Shown piece by piece: positions 54,217 to 64,000 of a DNA stretch of 64,000 nt; position 1 is the stretch's first letter, and the number at the start of each line of letters is the position of its first letter. Where the stretch lies: positions 59,234,899-59,298,898 of the forward strand of contig OZ034968.1 of NCBI GenBank assembly GCA_964030785.1, in the 5' to 3' direction. This DNA is from Siderastrea siderea (Eukaryota; Cnidaria; Anthozoa; Scleractinia; Rhizangiidae). The notes beneath the pieces are model-generated. The model saw only the letters and a list, made by a program, of their open reading frames with translations. It did no database searches and was not told the origin of the DNA. A program made the position numbers and the translations under genes.

Positions 54217-55925
54217 GGTTTTTTTTCCAAAGGCATTACCTCGTTCCATCTTTTCACGCCAGTTTGTTCGTCCATGTAGGTTTTATTGATCAGTAACCAG
54301 TAGAAATCTTTCGATTTCATTTTGGTCAAGACCAGTTTTACGCCAGATTCTAAACAAAAAGAAGTTGGATCAAGTACAAAGTCGTTTGATTCTGCTGCAA
54401 ATAGTTTCTTGTTGATTGGTTTAGCGAGTAGATGCTTAGGGATGGCATTGGTAACCTGATAGAACTGTAAGAAGTTAGTCCTTCTTAAACGGTATTTACT
54501 TTGGAAATCATTAAAGGATAAGAAACGTCCTTCGGCATCCAACAGGTCTGTAATTGAAATTATTCGTCTGGAGAACCATTCCTTGTTAAATAAAGGTTTT
54601 CCTCCGATTAAAATGTCCTTATTATTGAATAAAATTGTTTCACACTTATTATCATGATTATAAAGTGTCTTAAGCTCACTGATATATAAGAGGATATCCT
54701 TGTAAAAGTTTGGCAGGTTTTCGAAAAATTTAACATTGTAATTACAGCTCAAAATAAATTCTAAGCCTCCATATCTCTTGAAGAAGTGATCAGGTACGGT
54801 CTTCCAGTTTTGGTGACCTTCCCGTTTAGAAGTCTTGGAACTGTCCATGCTATCCTTAACGCTTTAATCATACATTCCAGATCGGGTATTCGTAACCCTC
54901 CCTTGTCGTAGTTTTGGTAAAGACCAACTCTTTTTATCTTATCCCTCTTGTTCTTCCACAAAAAACTAAATAGCCTTTTTTTAGCAGTAGAGATAACATA
55001 GTTTGGAACGTCGACATTAGAGGCGGAGTAGATAAGTTGAGATATTCCCAGTGATTTGACTATCAATACTCGTCCAAACAGGGTTAAATCTCGCATTCTC
55101 CACATGTCCAGATTTGTTTGCAGTTTTCCAATCTTAAGGTCAAAGTTCTGATAGTCATTACCCTTTTTGTCATACGATAGATAAACTCCTAAAAATCTTG
55201 TTGGACAACTGACCCACTTGAAGCCCAAAGGTTTATCCTTATTGTTGGCCGATCTTCCTAACCACATAGCCTTAGTTTTCTTTTTGTTTAGGGTGAGGCC
55301 CGAAATTTTACCAAAGTCTACCAGAATTTGTAATGCGTTCTCAACCGATGGTGTGTCGGCGCAGATTAGGTTGGTGTCGTCTGCGAACTGGCTTATTTTA
55401 ATCTCATTGCCACATAGTGAAACTCCTTTTACAGTATCACTTTGGCGGATTTTGTTAGACATAAGTTCGGCAGTTGACACAAACAGGAACGGGGAGAGCG
55501 GGCATCCTTGCCTCACCCCCCTAGAAGGCTTTATCCACTTCGAGGCGTAGCCATTGTTAAGTACTGTGCTTTCAATATTTTTATAAAAAATTTCAATCCA
55601 CCTTCTGAGGCTTTCGCCAAAATTGTAGGTTTCTAATGCTTTATTCATAATTGGCAATTCCAATGTATCAAAGGCTTTACGGAAATCTATTGAAAGTAAT
55701 ATCCCAGAGCTTTTGTCTGTTTTAGTTTGTTCCAACAGCTCACATATAAGTCTTATGTTTTCCCCCATAAATCGTCCTTTAATGAATCCAGTTTGGTCTG
55801 TATGGATCAAGAAAGGAAGTGTAGATTCCATTCTAGTGGCAATTGCTTTTGCTGCTATTTTATAGTCCACATTTAAGAGAGTGATCGGGTGCCAATTCTT
55901 AAGGTCTAATGATGAGGATTCATCC
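54217..55925 (-). pseudogene. LINE ORF2 reverse transcriptase segment
   Basis: The main frame (54761-55870) has all core motifs of a non-LTR reverse transcriptase: TGFIKGRFMGENIR, LLSIDFRKAFDT, RGVRQGCPLSPFLF and the catalytic FADDTNL, followed by LTLNKKKTKAMWLG and FLGVYLSYDKKG. A second frame (54217-54848) continues with the thumb and linker. The change of frame near 54800 and another near 55925 break the protein. L1/Tx1-type is the best fit. Confidence 0.88.
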
Positions 55926-57528
55926 TTAGGTAGTAATGTCAGTTATTACTCCCCAGCGCTGCGAGATTGATAGTTCACCCTTTTCATAAGCATGATTGAG
56001 GCTTCTAACTAAGTCTTCTCCAAGAATGTCAAAGAATTTGATATAAAATTTCAGGGCTGTAAAGCCATCTTCGCCCGGCGATTTGTCCGGCTTACTGAAT
56101 GATGATAAGGCTTCTTTACATTCTTCATGTGTTAGAGGACCTTCTAACTTGTCGAGCATATCTTCTGTAAGTTGAGGAATTTCTAAATTATTAGTGAACT
56201 GCAAATATTCATTTAAAGTTGCAGTAGTTTCGGAAGAGTAGAGATTATTATACTAAGACTCTATCTCTAGCAGAATAAGTGTTTCGTTCGTAATGTGTTC
56301 CCCGGTTTCGGTTTCTAGTTCGGATATCACTTGTCTGTTATAGTTTCTTTTTTCCAAATTAAAAAAGTACTTGGTGGGGCGCTTGCCTTTTTCTACCCAT
56401 CGGCACTTGGATCTGTACATTGCCGCACGACCTTTACGCTCATAGATCTCATTTAATTCCCTTTTGAGTTCGTCATTATATTTTAGTTCTTTCTCCACGT
56501 TCTCTAGGTTGTCAGTATTGCATATAACATTATCCATTTCCTCCAGTAGTTTGTTAACTTCAAGTTCACGCGTGTTCCTAATTTTCGCTTTACCTTTGGC
56601 AAAAGGTATGGTAGCTGATCTGATTTCCATTTTCAATAACTCCCAAAATAACTGGATGTCTTTGACGTTTTTGTATTTGTTCCTCAAAAAAAGGGTATAG
56701 CTCTCTCACCATTTCTAAATATTCATCATCAGCAAGTAGCGAGTTATTAAATTTCCAAAAACCTGGTCCCCGGGAGTTGATTTCTGGAATAGACAAAATT
56801 ATGTAAACTGCGCAGTGGTCAGGAGCGATTGAGGGTTGGATATTAGACTTTTTAACGTATTTGCTTAGGTTCTTGGCCACAAGAAGAAAGTCTCTTCGTG
56901 ATTTCACATCGAAATTATAAAGCTTTTGAGAGATAGGAATATTTGTTGACGTTCGGATATTTCTCTCTTTGAATATCAATTAGATCGAACATGTCCATCG
57001 TGATTAAAACCGCATTTCGGAAGCTTGTTGGTTTCCATCTCGCACCACCTTTCTTGTCTTTCCTAAACAACGTGCAGTTACAGTCGCCTTCTACAATTAA
57101 TGCGGTCGGTTCCGCCTTGTCAATTAAGAAGCTATTGAGTTCTTGAATAAACTGAAGCTGTTCCGATACATTGTTCGGGGGTAGATGTTACACAAAGAAA
57201 GCCTTAAACAATCGAAATTCAAGGTAATTAACACTGTTCTCCCGCAATTGTCTGTAAAAGAATAGTCGACTTTGATTCTATTTGAAGGATCTACTAGAAT
57301 GTATACACCTCTGCTGTGTTTGCTACCATGGGAAAAGAAAACCTCCCCTCCCCATTTGCTCCTCCAGACATTCTCGTCAGAACTTTCGGAATAAGTTTCT
57401 TGTAAAAAGTAGAAGGATGCCTTTTGGTCTTTGAGATAACTAAAAATGCCTCGCCGTTTAGTTGGGTCCCTGATGCCCCGCACATTGAGAGATACGATTT
57501 TACAGTTTTTGTTGGCACCTGTAACCAT
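55926..57528 (-). pseudogene. LINE ORF2 endonuclease and N-terminal segment
   Basis: From 57528 the protein starts KIVSLNVRGIRDPTKRRGI, FYFLQETYSE and RGVYILVDP, the AP-endonuclease type. The expected PDHCAVYIIL active-site stretch lies near 56820, and SKPDKSPGEDGFTALKFY near 56080 leads to the reverse transcriptase. Frame changes near 57183 (a C run), 56985 and 56640 and the TAG at 56253-56255 inactivate it. Confidence 0.82.
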
Positions 57529-57940
57529 ACTGACTAATTGCCTATGAAATAGTCCTATTCAATAACGGTTAATGTGACGAAGTTGCAAAGAAAAAGTGTT
57601 AATAAATAACAAATTACAAAAAACAGCGGTTAATGTGACGAAGTTACAAAAACAAAAACATATATATTAATAAATAACGCAAAAAAACAACAACAGCAAA
57701 ACAACTATTTGACAAATTAAGTTATAAGAGAAAAAGAAGAAAAAAGGAGCACTGATGAATAAAATCTAAATTTAGGAGTCCCTCTTTCCTTTTACATCAG
57801 CAGATCCTTTCCCCTTTCGAGCTTAAATTTTCGAGCATCTTTAATTTCCTGGTTTTACCTTTTAAAGACTGTCGAGGTCGCTGTGATCATAAATCCTAAT
57901 TGGTCTGCCATCAGGCGAAGTTTTAACAAATATTTTCCCG

Positions 57941-58509
57941 TCAAGGGTCCATACGCTCAATAGCAGGTCCGTCCACTCTCTTCTCATTGGCTTTTTTAAC
58001 TAAATCTCGCCTGAATAAAGTTAAATTTTCGTTAATAAAAATTTTTTTCCCTTCTACACGTGCTGCAGCCGACGCTTCTGGGTAGAGATCCGCAATCTTT
58101 ACATGTTTCAAACCAGCTCTCTTCTTGCACAGTTTAGTTTTGGCTTTGTGGCTTGTGAATTTGACTAAAATCGATTTCTCACCTTTACCGTTCAGCTTAT
58201 GTGATATGTCAATATCATCTGCGGTAATTGGAACATCAAGGGCCTGTACGACTTTCAACACAGCGTCTTCGGTCGATGTATAGGCGCTCTCGGGAATTCC
58301 GTGAATTTCTAGTGATTGTTTTCTGGTATACTGTTCCAGTGCATCTTGCAAGTCGTAGAGTTCTTCTATTTCCATTTCTCTTTCAGCTGCTTTCTCTCTT
58401 ACGTCTTCTAGTTCTCTCCGTAACTCTCTGTTTTGCGTATTTACTGATTTCATAAAGACTAGGTTCGTCGTTGTCGCTCGCAGCATGCTCTCCATCATGT
58501 GTGAAGTTG
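57941..58509 (-). pseudogene. LINE ORF1 protein
   Basis: From 58498 a 185-residue frame shows a coiled coil (about 20-55), a QSLEIHGIPE RRM-like core and a basic C-terminal domain with KIFINENLTLFRRDLVKKAN, the layout of L1-type ORF1 RNA chaperones. The likely true N-terminus lies upstream of the nested element, from the ATG near 59020, but is out of frame with this part, so an indel probably occurred. Confidence 0.72.
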
Positions 58510-58520
58510 CTGGCTTCGTC

Positions 58521-58890
58521 CATATATGCGACTCCCATATGAAAGTGACGGGGATGCTCGTCGGAAAATTAGAATTAAACCCCTAAGGGAGACTAAACTG
58601 GGCGTGGCTCAGGCTTTATTTGACCCCTAAAGGAGACCATGCTAAAACAGACAACCAAATAAAAGTTACAGTGATTTGAAATGCGCTAAAGATTGACGCT
58701 AAAAATTGACGGCGTTTGGTTTTTTCATATAGATATTTCTTTACGCACAAAGCTAAGCGATACCTGTAGGGGTAAAAATGTTGGCTTTCCGTCCTGGAAA
58801 CCCTAAGCGAGACCAGAATCTGCAATTTACACCCCTTAGCGAGACGACGAGCATCCCCGTCACTTTCATATGGGAGTCCCCCCCCCCCCC
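58521..58890. mobile_element. MITE with perfect 33-bp ends inside LINE ORF1
   Basis: The arms 58531-58563 (ACTCCCATATGAAAGTGACG start) and 58845-58877 are perfect inverted copies. CTGGCTTCGTC occurs at 58510-58520 and 58891-58901, so the insertion produced about an 11-bp duplication; a C13 run lies at the right edge. TAAGCGAGACC-like words recur inside. Confidence 0.85.
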
Positions 58891-59128
58891 CTGGCTTCGT
58901 CGTCGCTGCCCGCGACCATAGCCTCGGTAGTATTAGTTGCGGCCATGTTTAAGCGTTTCGCATTCGACCCTTCGTCCTCAGTTGAGCCTGGAGCCCCTCT
59001 TTTCAGCATTTTTCCCATAGATTAGAGAAAATTTAAGCACTCGGGGAAGGATTTACTCTCCCGGTTCAGAAAAAAAGGGTCGCATTCGGCCAAGTCCACG
59101 CATGCTCTCCGATATACAGGTTGTATTT

Positions 59129-60366
59129 GCTGCAACGTCTTACGGAAAAAAATTCTGACAAGTGGCTGCCAAATGAAATGCTATCAAGTGAACTCATGCT
59201 GCATACGGCAAGCTACAACCTCATGAAAAAAAGTCTGATCTTCAGTGATGCATTTCGCTGATACGAAATAACGGGTAAAACAAAGGTGGAGTTCCCATCC
59301 TGTTAAAGGCTTTGTTTAAAAGATACCTGTGGTCGGTGCGCTCAATGACCGCCCGCAATTGAGAGAATGAGAGGCGGTTTTTTAAAAGATTTGCAATAAG
59401 CCTGTGACTGCTCGCAACCTTATTAGCAATAGACACTATTTTCGGAGGTGCTTTTCAAAAAATTAAATTTCTTCCATATAACTCGCCCTCTACTCACGGT
59501 ACAGCAGATAATACTATATGCTTGTAAGCGTGGGCACTGACGTCACAAACACTTTTTAGCTCCGAAAGAAACCTGATGCAAACAATCGAAGGCGTTTTTC
59601 CTTTGGAGCGGAGCCGGGGTGGGGGGCGGGGGGGATTCAAAGGCACGTATGTAAACCCTCGCCTGTTGCCCTTTTGACATAAACGTTCTAAAATTCCCTA
59701 TCGTGTTTGCATAACGTAGTTTCCCAGGCAGGATTCTAAGTAAGGGAAACCTAATATTATCGTCCTGCGCAACTGAACTGATAGATTGATCTGAGGAAGC
59801 AGTGAAAAACCGCTCAATTCAACCTCTGTCCCAGGGCACTTTCTTCCCACCTCTCGAGAAAGGACCGTGTTGGAGAAGGGTCCTTAGAATAAGGTTGTGC
59901 TATATTCGGTTAAATCCTGGTTTTCATTTGCATCGCATTACGCTGCACACGATTCAACTGCATGACGTCTAAATACTGGGACACCCAAGCGGACACTTCG
60001 TGAGCGGGCAAACGCACGGGCAAAACTCAGTTTTGATCCACCCGCGTGGTGGGTAAGTAAAATTACCGTCACTGCCTTGAGTAACATTTACTACAAAACG
60101 TTTACTCCATCGAAAGTTTTTGAATCAGCGCTAAGGTGTCCATCTTTTTTGTTTAATGGTGTCTGTCTACCATTCACTGCCAAAGTCAACCTCAGCTGAG
60201 TTCTATCCGCCGGCCATACATGTTACGCCTTTCTGTTGCGCAAATTTGTATTAGCTTCGGCAGTGAAAGGCGGTGAACGGGTGGAACAAGTACTGTGAAT
60301 CCGCAAACTTTTAATCAGACCAGACCATAAAACCGGGATCACCGTGCCCGTGTGCTACCGTGACAC
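59129..60366. other. Intergenic DNA
   Basis: No gene seen. A TGACGTCA site is present near 59538 and a G-rich run near 59617-59635. Confidence 0.35.
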
Positions 60367-60788
60367 CCGGGGGTACTCCCTATAATGGCCCATACGGGGA
60401 GGCTCCGCCCGAAAGGGGTACCTTTTTCAGGCTTCAGGTATATAAAAGGATAGGGATTTCACGAGCTGAAGTATATGAAAGGGTAGGGAAATCTGTCATT
60501 TAGGTATTTAAAAGGGCCTTTAATCAATTAAAATATTTCGAGTAGATGATAATATTGTTTTTCTGGTTAACATCTCTTCCGGTAATACTGTTCTTCCCTA
60601 ATATCGTTCATTAACTGCATTCCAAGGGTTTAGAAAAGGGATGCAGTGTTCTTAAGGTATGTGAAAGGGGTACCATTTTTCAATGGAAAGTATACAAAAA
60701 GGGTACCTTTTATGTCAAAAATGGTATGTAAAAGGGTAAGGGATTGGAGCCTCCCCGTATAGAACTTTGTTGAGTAGCCCCCCCCAGG
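60367..60788. mobile_element. Inverted-repeat element with 9-bp target duplication
   Basis: The ends CCGGGGGTACTCCC and inverted GAGTAGCCCCCCCCAGG bound 422 bp. The flanks CCGTGACAC (60358-60366) and CCGTGACAT (60789-60797) differ in the last base only. AAAGGGTA(C/G) words recur through the interior. Confidence 0.8.
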
Positions 60789-60994
60789 CCGTGACATGGG
60801 TTCAAGTTAACGTCGCCTTAGAAATAAATAGGTGAGGGTGGCTAAAGACAAGGCCAGCAGCTTAACGTTCCCACCCAAGGACAAAATGATCTGAGCTGAG
60901 ACTAGTTATTTACACACAGCTAGTATGATCTTATCAGTTACTTCAGACCCTGCATGGTTGGTAGCCTGTGCGCAGATGACAGAAGTCTCTTACT

Positions 60995-61024
60995 CCATGT
61001 CCGCCTGCGCTCAGGCGGACATGG
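60995..61024. repeat. Perfect 13-bp hairpin
   Basis: CCATGTCCGCCTG and its complement enclose the loop CGCT. The phrase CATGGTTGGTAG occurs just before and directly after, so the segment may be a small duplication. Confidence 0.6.
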
Positions 61025-61347
61025 TTGGTAGTCCTGCGCTCACAACTCTGGTCAAATAGTTGGTAGTCCTATCGTATTCAAACCCATGACCTACTGTTAT
61101 TTTTGCCTATACCCATGAAGCAACGTTTTGCCGAAAGGGCTTTAAATTTTTTATTCGCTTGAATGGTCTTGAATGGCTTAATTAGAACGTACACATGTGG
61201 ATCAACTGTCTCGATATTTAATATGGTAATCTACGTAAAATTGTCTGTTGGATGATGACGTTGGGCAAGGATGGAATGTTGGGCAAGGATGGAAATGGAT
61301 TGAAACTTGAAAAAAACTGGGCCAATTTTTTTCAAGTTTTGATGCAA

Positions 61348-62033
61348 GGGACCGTTCATTTTTTATGAGGTAGGGGGGCTGGTGGGATTTGATGGGTAGT
61401 ACCTGTAGAATATAATGACCCCCCTCTACGTTAGAAATTTTTTACCTGGCCCCCTCTTGTAGTCCTAAATATTTGAGATGACCCCCCCCCCCCAAAAAAA
61501 GTGAAAACAAGAAAAAGTGATAAAGTAAATCTAAAACTTATGAAGCTTAAATTAAACAGTCAATCAGTTGACACTCAAGTCCTGCAGAAGTAAATGCTTA
61601 TTCTGAAGTACGTAAACAGACAATTCATGCCGGTTGAAAGCATTATTTTGGACACTGTTATTAGCTGTTTAAGAATCGGTTCCTCGAGGCCAAAAAAGAG
61701 TTGACATTCCCTTGGCTGTATTTTGTAATGAAACAGTTGGTGGAGTAGAGTTGCCGTTGGGTGTATAATAAAGTAGGGGGGTCCGGGGACATTCTCCCCC
61801 GGGAACATTTGAATTTTCAGAACCTTAGAAACGCTATTTTTGGCCTTCTGGCACTGATGTTTGCATTATTAGAGATGCTGTCACTAATAAACTTAAAGGC
61901 ATTTTTTTTGGTGACCCCCCCTTTACACACCATATTTTTTCGGCTGGCCCCCCCTTTGAAGCCAAATTTTTTCACATGGCCCCCCCTCAAATCCCACCAG
62001 CCCCCCCTACCTCATAAAAAATGAACGGTCCCC
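61348..62033. mobile_element. Inverted-repeat element with about 45-bp ends
   Basis: The arms begin GGGACCGTTCATTTTTTATG and are almost perfect for 45 bp. The interior next to each arm holds degenerate 33-bp units of a C-run followed by AAATTTTTT. A short open frame across it (61761-62024) is not a gene. Confidence 0.82.
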
Positions 62034-62221
62034 AATGTCCTGAAAAATCATCATGGTTAGCTGACGCTGAACCTGCGCTGATAAAATTCATTTGATATTT
62101 TCTTCATAGCATTACAGGAGCACTTTGTGTATGAGTAAAGGCACTAGGTAATAAATATAGCACAGAATTGACCTAAAATAGCAAAATCCTCGTGACATAG
62201 CCCCTTTAAACTCCAAACGCC

Positions 62222-62365
62222 TAAAAAGGAAAATGCGAAACGAATCACGACGGGGGCGGACCCCTGTTGTGCTGCGGAAGACGGAATAGCGGAAGTTTTG
62301 TTACATGTCACGTGATCTTAAAAGTGCCAGTCGCTTGTGTGACACGAAAAATTCTCCACGGGAAA
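62222..62365 (+). promoter_or_regulatory. Probable promoter of the coiled-coil gene
   Basis: GTCACGTGAT (an E-box/USF-type site) lies about 58 bp before the ATG, with GCGGAAG (ETS-like) words at about 62274 and 62289. The stretch is less A/T-rich than its surroundings. Confidence 0.35.
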
Positions 62366-62856
62366 ATGGCGGACGCTTCAAATGATTCAAGCTCGTTTGA
62401 ATCAGACTTACTGGAAACCCGGAAGAGATTAGAAGTCTTAGACAAAAATTACAGAAACCTTAAAGGATTATCTCAAAGAGGTGAGCGTTTACTGCTTTGA
62501 GAACAATTTAGTCGACAATGCGCCCATCGCAGAACATTTGTTCAGCTGTGAAGTTTTCGAGTGGTCCATCTAATTTTGGTTTCTGTTTTAGCGGTGATTG
62601 AATACCAAGACCTAGAGAAAAAGTGCCAGGATTACTACGAAAAGGTGAGCATATTATTTGGCAATTTTTTTCTTCTTGTATAGCATCCAGCTGATTCATG
62701 ATAGAAATGAAGAGTAAACAGACTAAAGCTTCTAATTAAAAAACAAATTAATATCGAGCACTGTATGCGAATTTTCCTTTTCCGTTTTATTTCAGTACAA
62801 AGAACAAGAGGCAAAATATTTAAAGGCCAAAGGCGACTTGGAAAAACTAAAAGAAG
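62366..62856 (+). CDS. Unidentified coiled-coil protein, first three exons
   Basis: Exons 62366-62480, 62592-62644 and 62796-62856 join in phase with GT-AG junctions (GTGAGC, GTGAGC and GTAGGT donors). They give a 76-residue start: a serine-rich head MADASNDSSSFESDLLETRK and then a charged heptad-like helix with LEKKCQDYYEKYKEQEAKYL and LEKLKE. GGGAAA before the ATG and the GGC after it make an acceptable start context. I do not recognise the family; long coiled-coil scaffold or motor-adaptor proteins are possible. A further acceptor (TTTTGCAG at 63718-63725) in the right phase leads to about 20 codons before a stop, which could be an alternative end. The rest lies beyond the window. Confidence 0.65.
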
Positions 62857-63244
62857 GTAGGTAGAATAGTTTTTCTGGTACGATTGTGTCGAATCTTGAT
62901 CTACGAGAAAAACACTTCCTTCGCGGAACTTGCGAGCGATCAATTTCAAGGGCAGATCAGCAAGATACCAAATTCGAATTTGTTATTCCCTAGCTTTTCA
63001 TTCATCTTCCTCTTTGTATAAGCGCGTTTGCTGAAGGCAAATATTAAATATTTGAACTTATAAGGGATACTGTATAACAGATTGATATGTGTATCGCTTG
63101 GTTGTATAGCGCGTTTTAACAATAAGATTGCCAGCTCATTCCTAGTAGGTGCTTAGCAGTCCTCGTATAAAAAGCGAAATAACAAAATAATGACACGACG
63201 ATTCTGGTTGGAACGTGCAAGCTTGTACATAGAAGCAGCAACAA

Positions 63245-63275
<31 letters not shown>

Positions 63276-64000
63276 TACAGGCTTTTAATATTTGACCCTA
63301 CGAAGTTAAGATTTCACGAACATAAGTTAAATTTATTGTTTTGAACATTTCTCTTTTGGAAGTTAATTAGCTTTAGATCTTTCGGCAGTGAAACGTAAAA
63401 TGTCTATTATTGCTAGATTACATGTATGTTTGATTTGAAAGGAATGATTTTAATAATTTTAATTAAAATATAACACCTTTACAGTATAAATTAAAAGGCC
63501 ATTCTCTTAGGGAGTATCTCGAATTTATTCACAATTGATTTTGTGTTTGAATTATTCCATTGTCTGTTTCGTTTGTCGTGCCTCTCGGTGTGAAAAAGTT
63601 GAACCCAATATGGCTGAATAAGGAGTTCAATTCATAAATCCTTGGCTAGATAATTTACATCCTTAATTTTATTGTAATAAAATTTGAAAGATTTTAAACT
63701 TCGTATTTCGAATTAATATTTTGCAGGTCAAAGAAGTCAACTTTTAATGGAAATAAATAAAATAAAAAATTTCAGTAGCATTCTAAGTACTAGTTAAACA
63801 AAACAGAAATTTTTCAGCTGGTGGTGTGGCTAAATTAGGACAAATATTTCTTTTTCATAATGAATTATTGACGATGGTCGTAGTTATTGAAATATGACTG
63901 CTAGCACTTCATCATTTGTCAAGAAAAGCTGATTGCAATTTAATTAAACTTTCCCTTATAATATACTGACACCACCAAAATACAGAGTTGTTATTGTGAG
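62857..64000. other. Intron and following A/T-rich DNA
   Basis: Probably intron 3 of the coiled-coil gene. A (TTTA)n run lies at 63249-63268. A possible small exon at 63726 is uncertain. Nothing else is recognised. Confidence 0.35.

Larger units (their letters stand above)
53303..59113 (-). mobile_element. Near full-length L1-like LINE, mutated, with nested insertions
   Basis: ATACAGGTTGTATTT flanks both sides (53288-53302 and 59114-59128), a 15-bp target duplication. On the minus strand the element has a short 5' UTR, ORF1, ORF2 with apurinic-type endonuclease and reverse transcriptase, AATAAA about 10 bp before the end and a short A tail. Frameshifts near 57183, 56985, 56640, 55925 and 54800 and an in-frame TAG at 56253-56255 inactivate ORF2. 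Two inverted-repeat elements (58521-58890 and about 53921-54216) lie inside. Confidence 0.92.

Noticed and set aside
63726..63797. Fourth exon of the coiled-coil gene
   Set aside because: The acceptor phase fits, but the frame ends after about 20 codons and no donor is convincing; kept only as a possibility.

Overview
The window looks like animal nuclear DNA from a cnidarian, most likely an anthozoan such as a stony coral. Three things point there. The host genes are spliced with GT-AG introns. Short inverted-repeat elements, tRNA-derived repeats and non-LTR retrotransposons fill the introns and intergenic DNA. The transposase families (MULE/SWIM type and a second Mutator-like type) are ones I associate with coral and sea-anemone genomes. 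The organism call is an inference from this composition, not from a marker gene.

Region 1 (1 to about 8290) is the right part of an endogenous Polinton/Maverick (adintovirus-like) DNA virus or giant transposon. Seven genes lie on the plus strand, in order: C-terminal part of a major-capsid-like protein, a Gly-Gly-rich minor capsid/core-like protein, an adenain-type cysteine protease, a parvovirus-VP1-like phospholipase A2 protein, a DDE integrase with a chromodomain, a small SAP-like protein, and a protein-primed family B DNA polymerase. All reading frames are open. The packaging ATPase, penton and left terminus would lie outside the window. A/T-rich promoter-like motifs and hairpins separate the genes.

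Region 2 (8.3 to 15.8 kb) holds a short inverted-repeat element, a frameshifted MULE-type transposase gene with a SWIM finger (9228-11597), and repeat-rich noncoding DNA.

Region 3 (15770-33924) is one complete host gene of 18 coding exons. It encodes a 457-residue vesicular amine transporter of the SLC18A (VMAT/VAChT) family. All junctions are GT-AG and the frame is continuous from ATG to stop. Its introns carry several short inverted-repeat elements and a 1.4-kb tandem duplication.

Region 4 (33.9 to 46 kb) is mostly intergenic. It contains a single-exon nanos gene on the minus strand (42765-43466), several terminal-inverted-repeat elements, a cluster of TCAAAG sites near 36 kb, and a fragment of a second Mutator-like transposase (about 45575-46031).

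Region 5 (46 to 62 kb) is dominated by a nearly full-length but mutated L1-like LINE on the minus strand (53303-59113), bounded by a 15-bp target-site duplication and itself interrupted by two inverted-repeat elements. SINEs, a poly(A)-tailed retrocopy and more inverted-repeat elements surround it. Region 6 (62366 onward) is the 5' end of an unidentified coiled-coil gene that runs off or ends near the window edge.

The viral-type genes form one functional module: capsid, maturation protease, membrane-breaching lipase, integration and replication. The host genes (amine transporter, nanos, coiled-coil gene) are unrelated to it and to each other.
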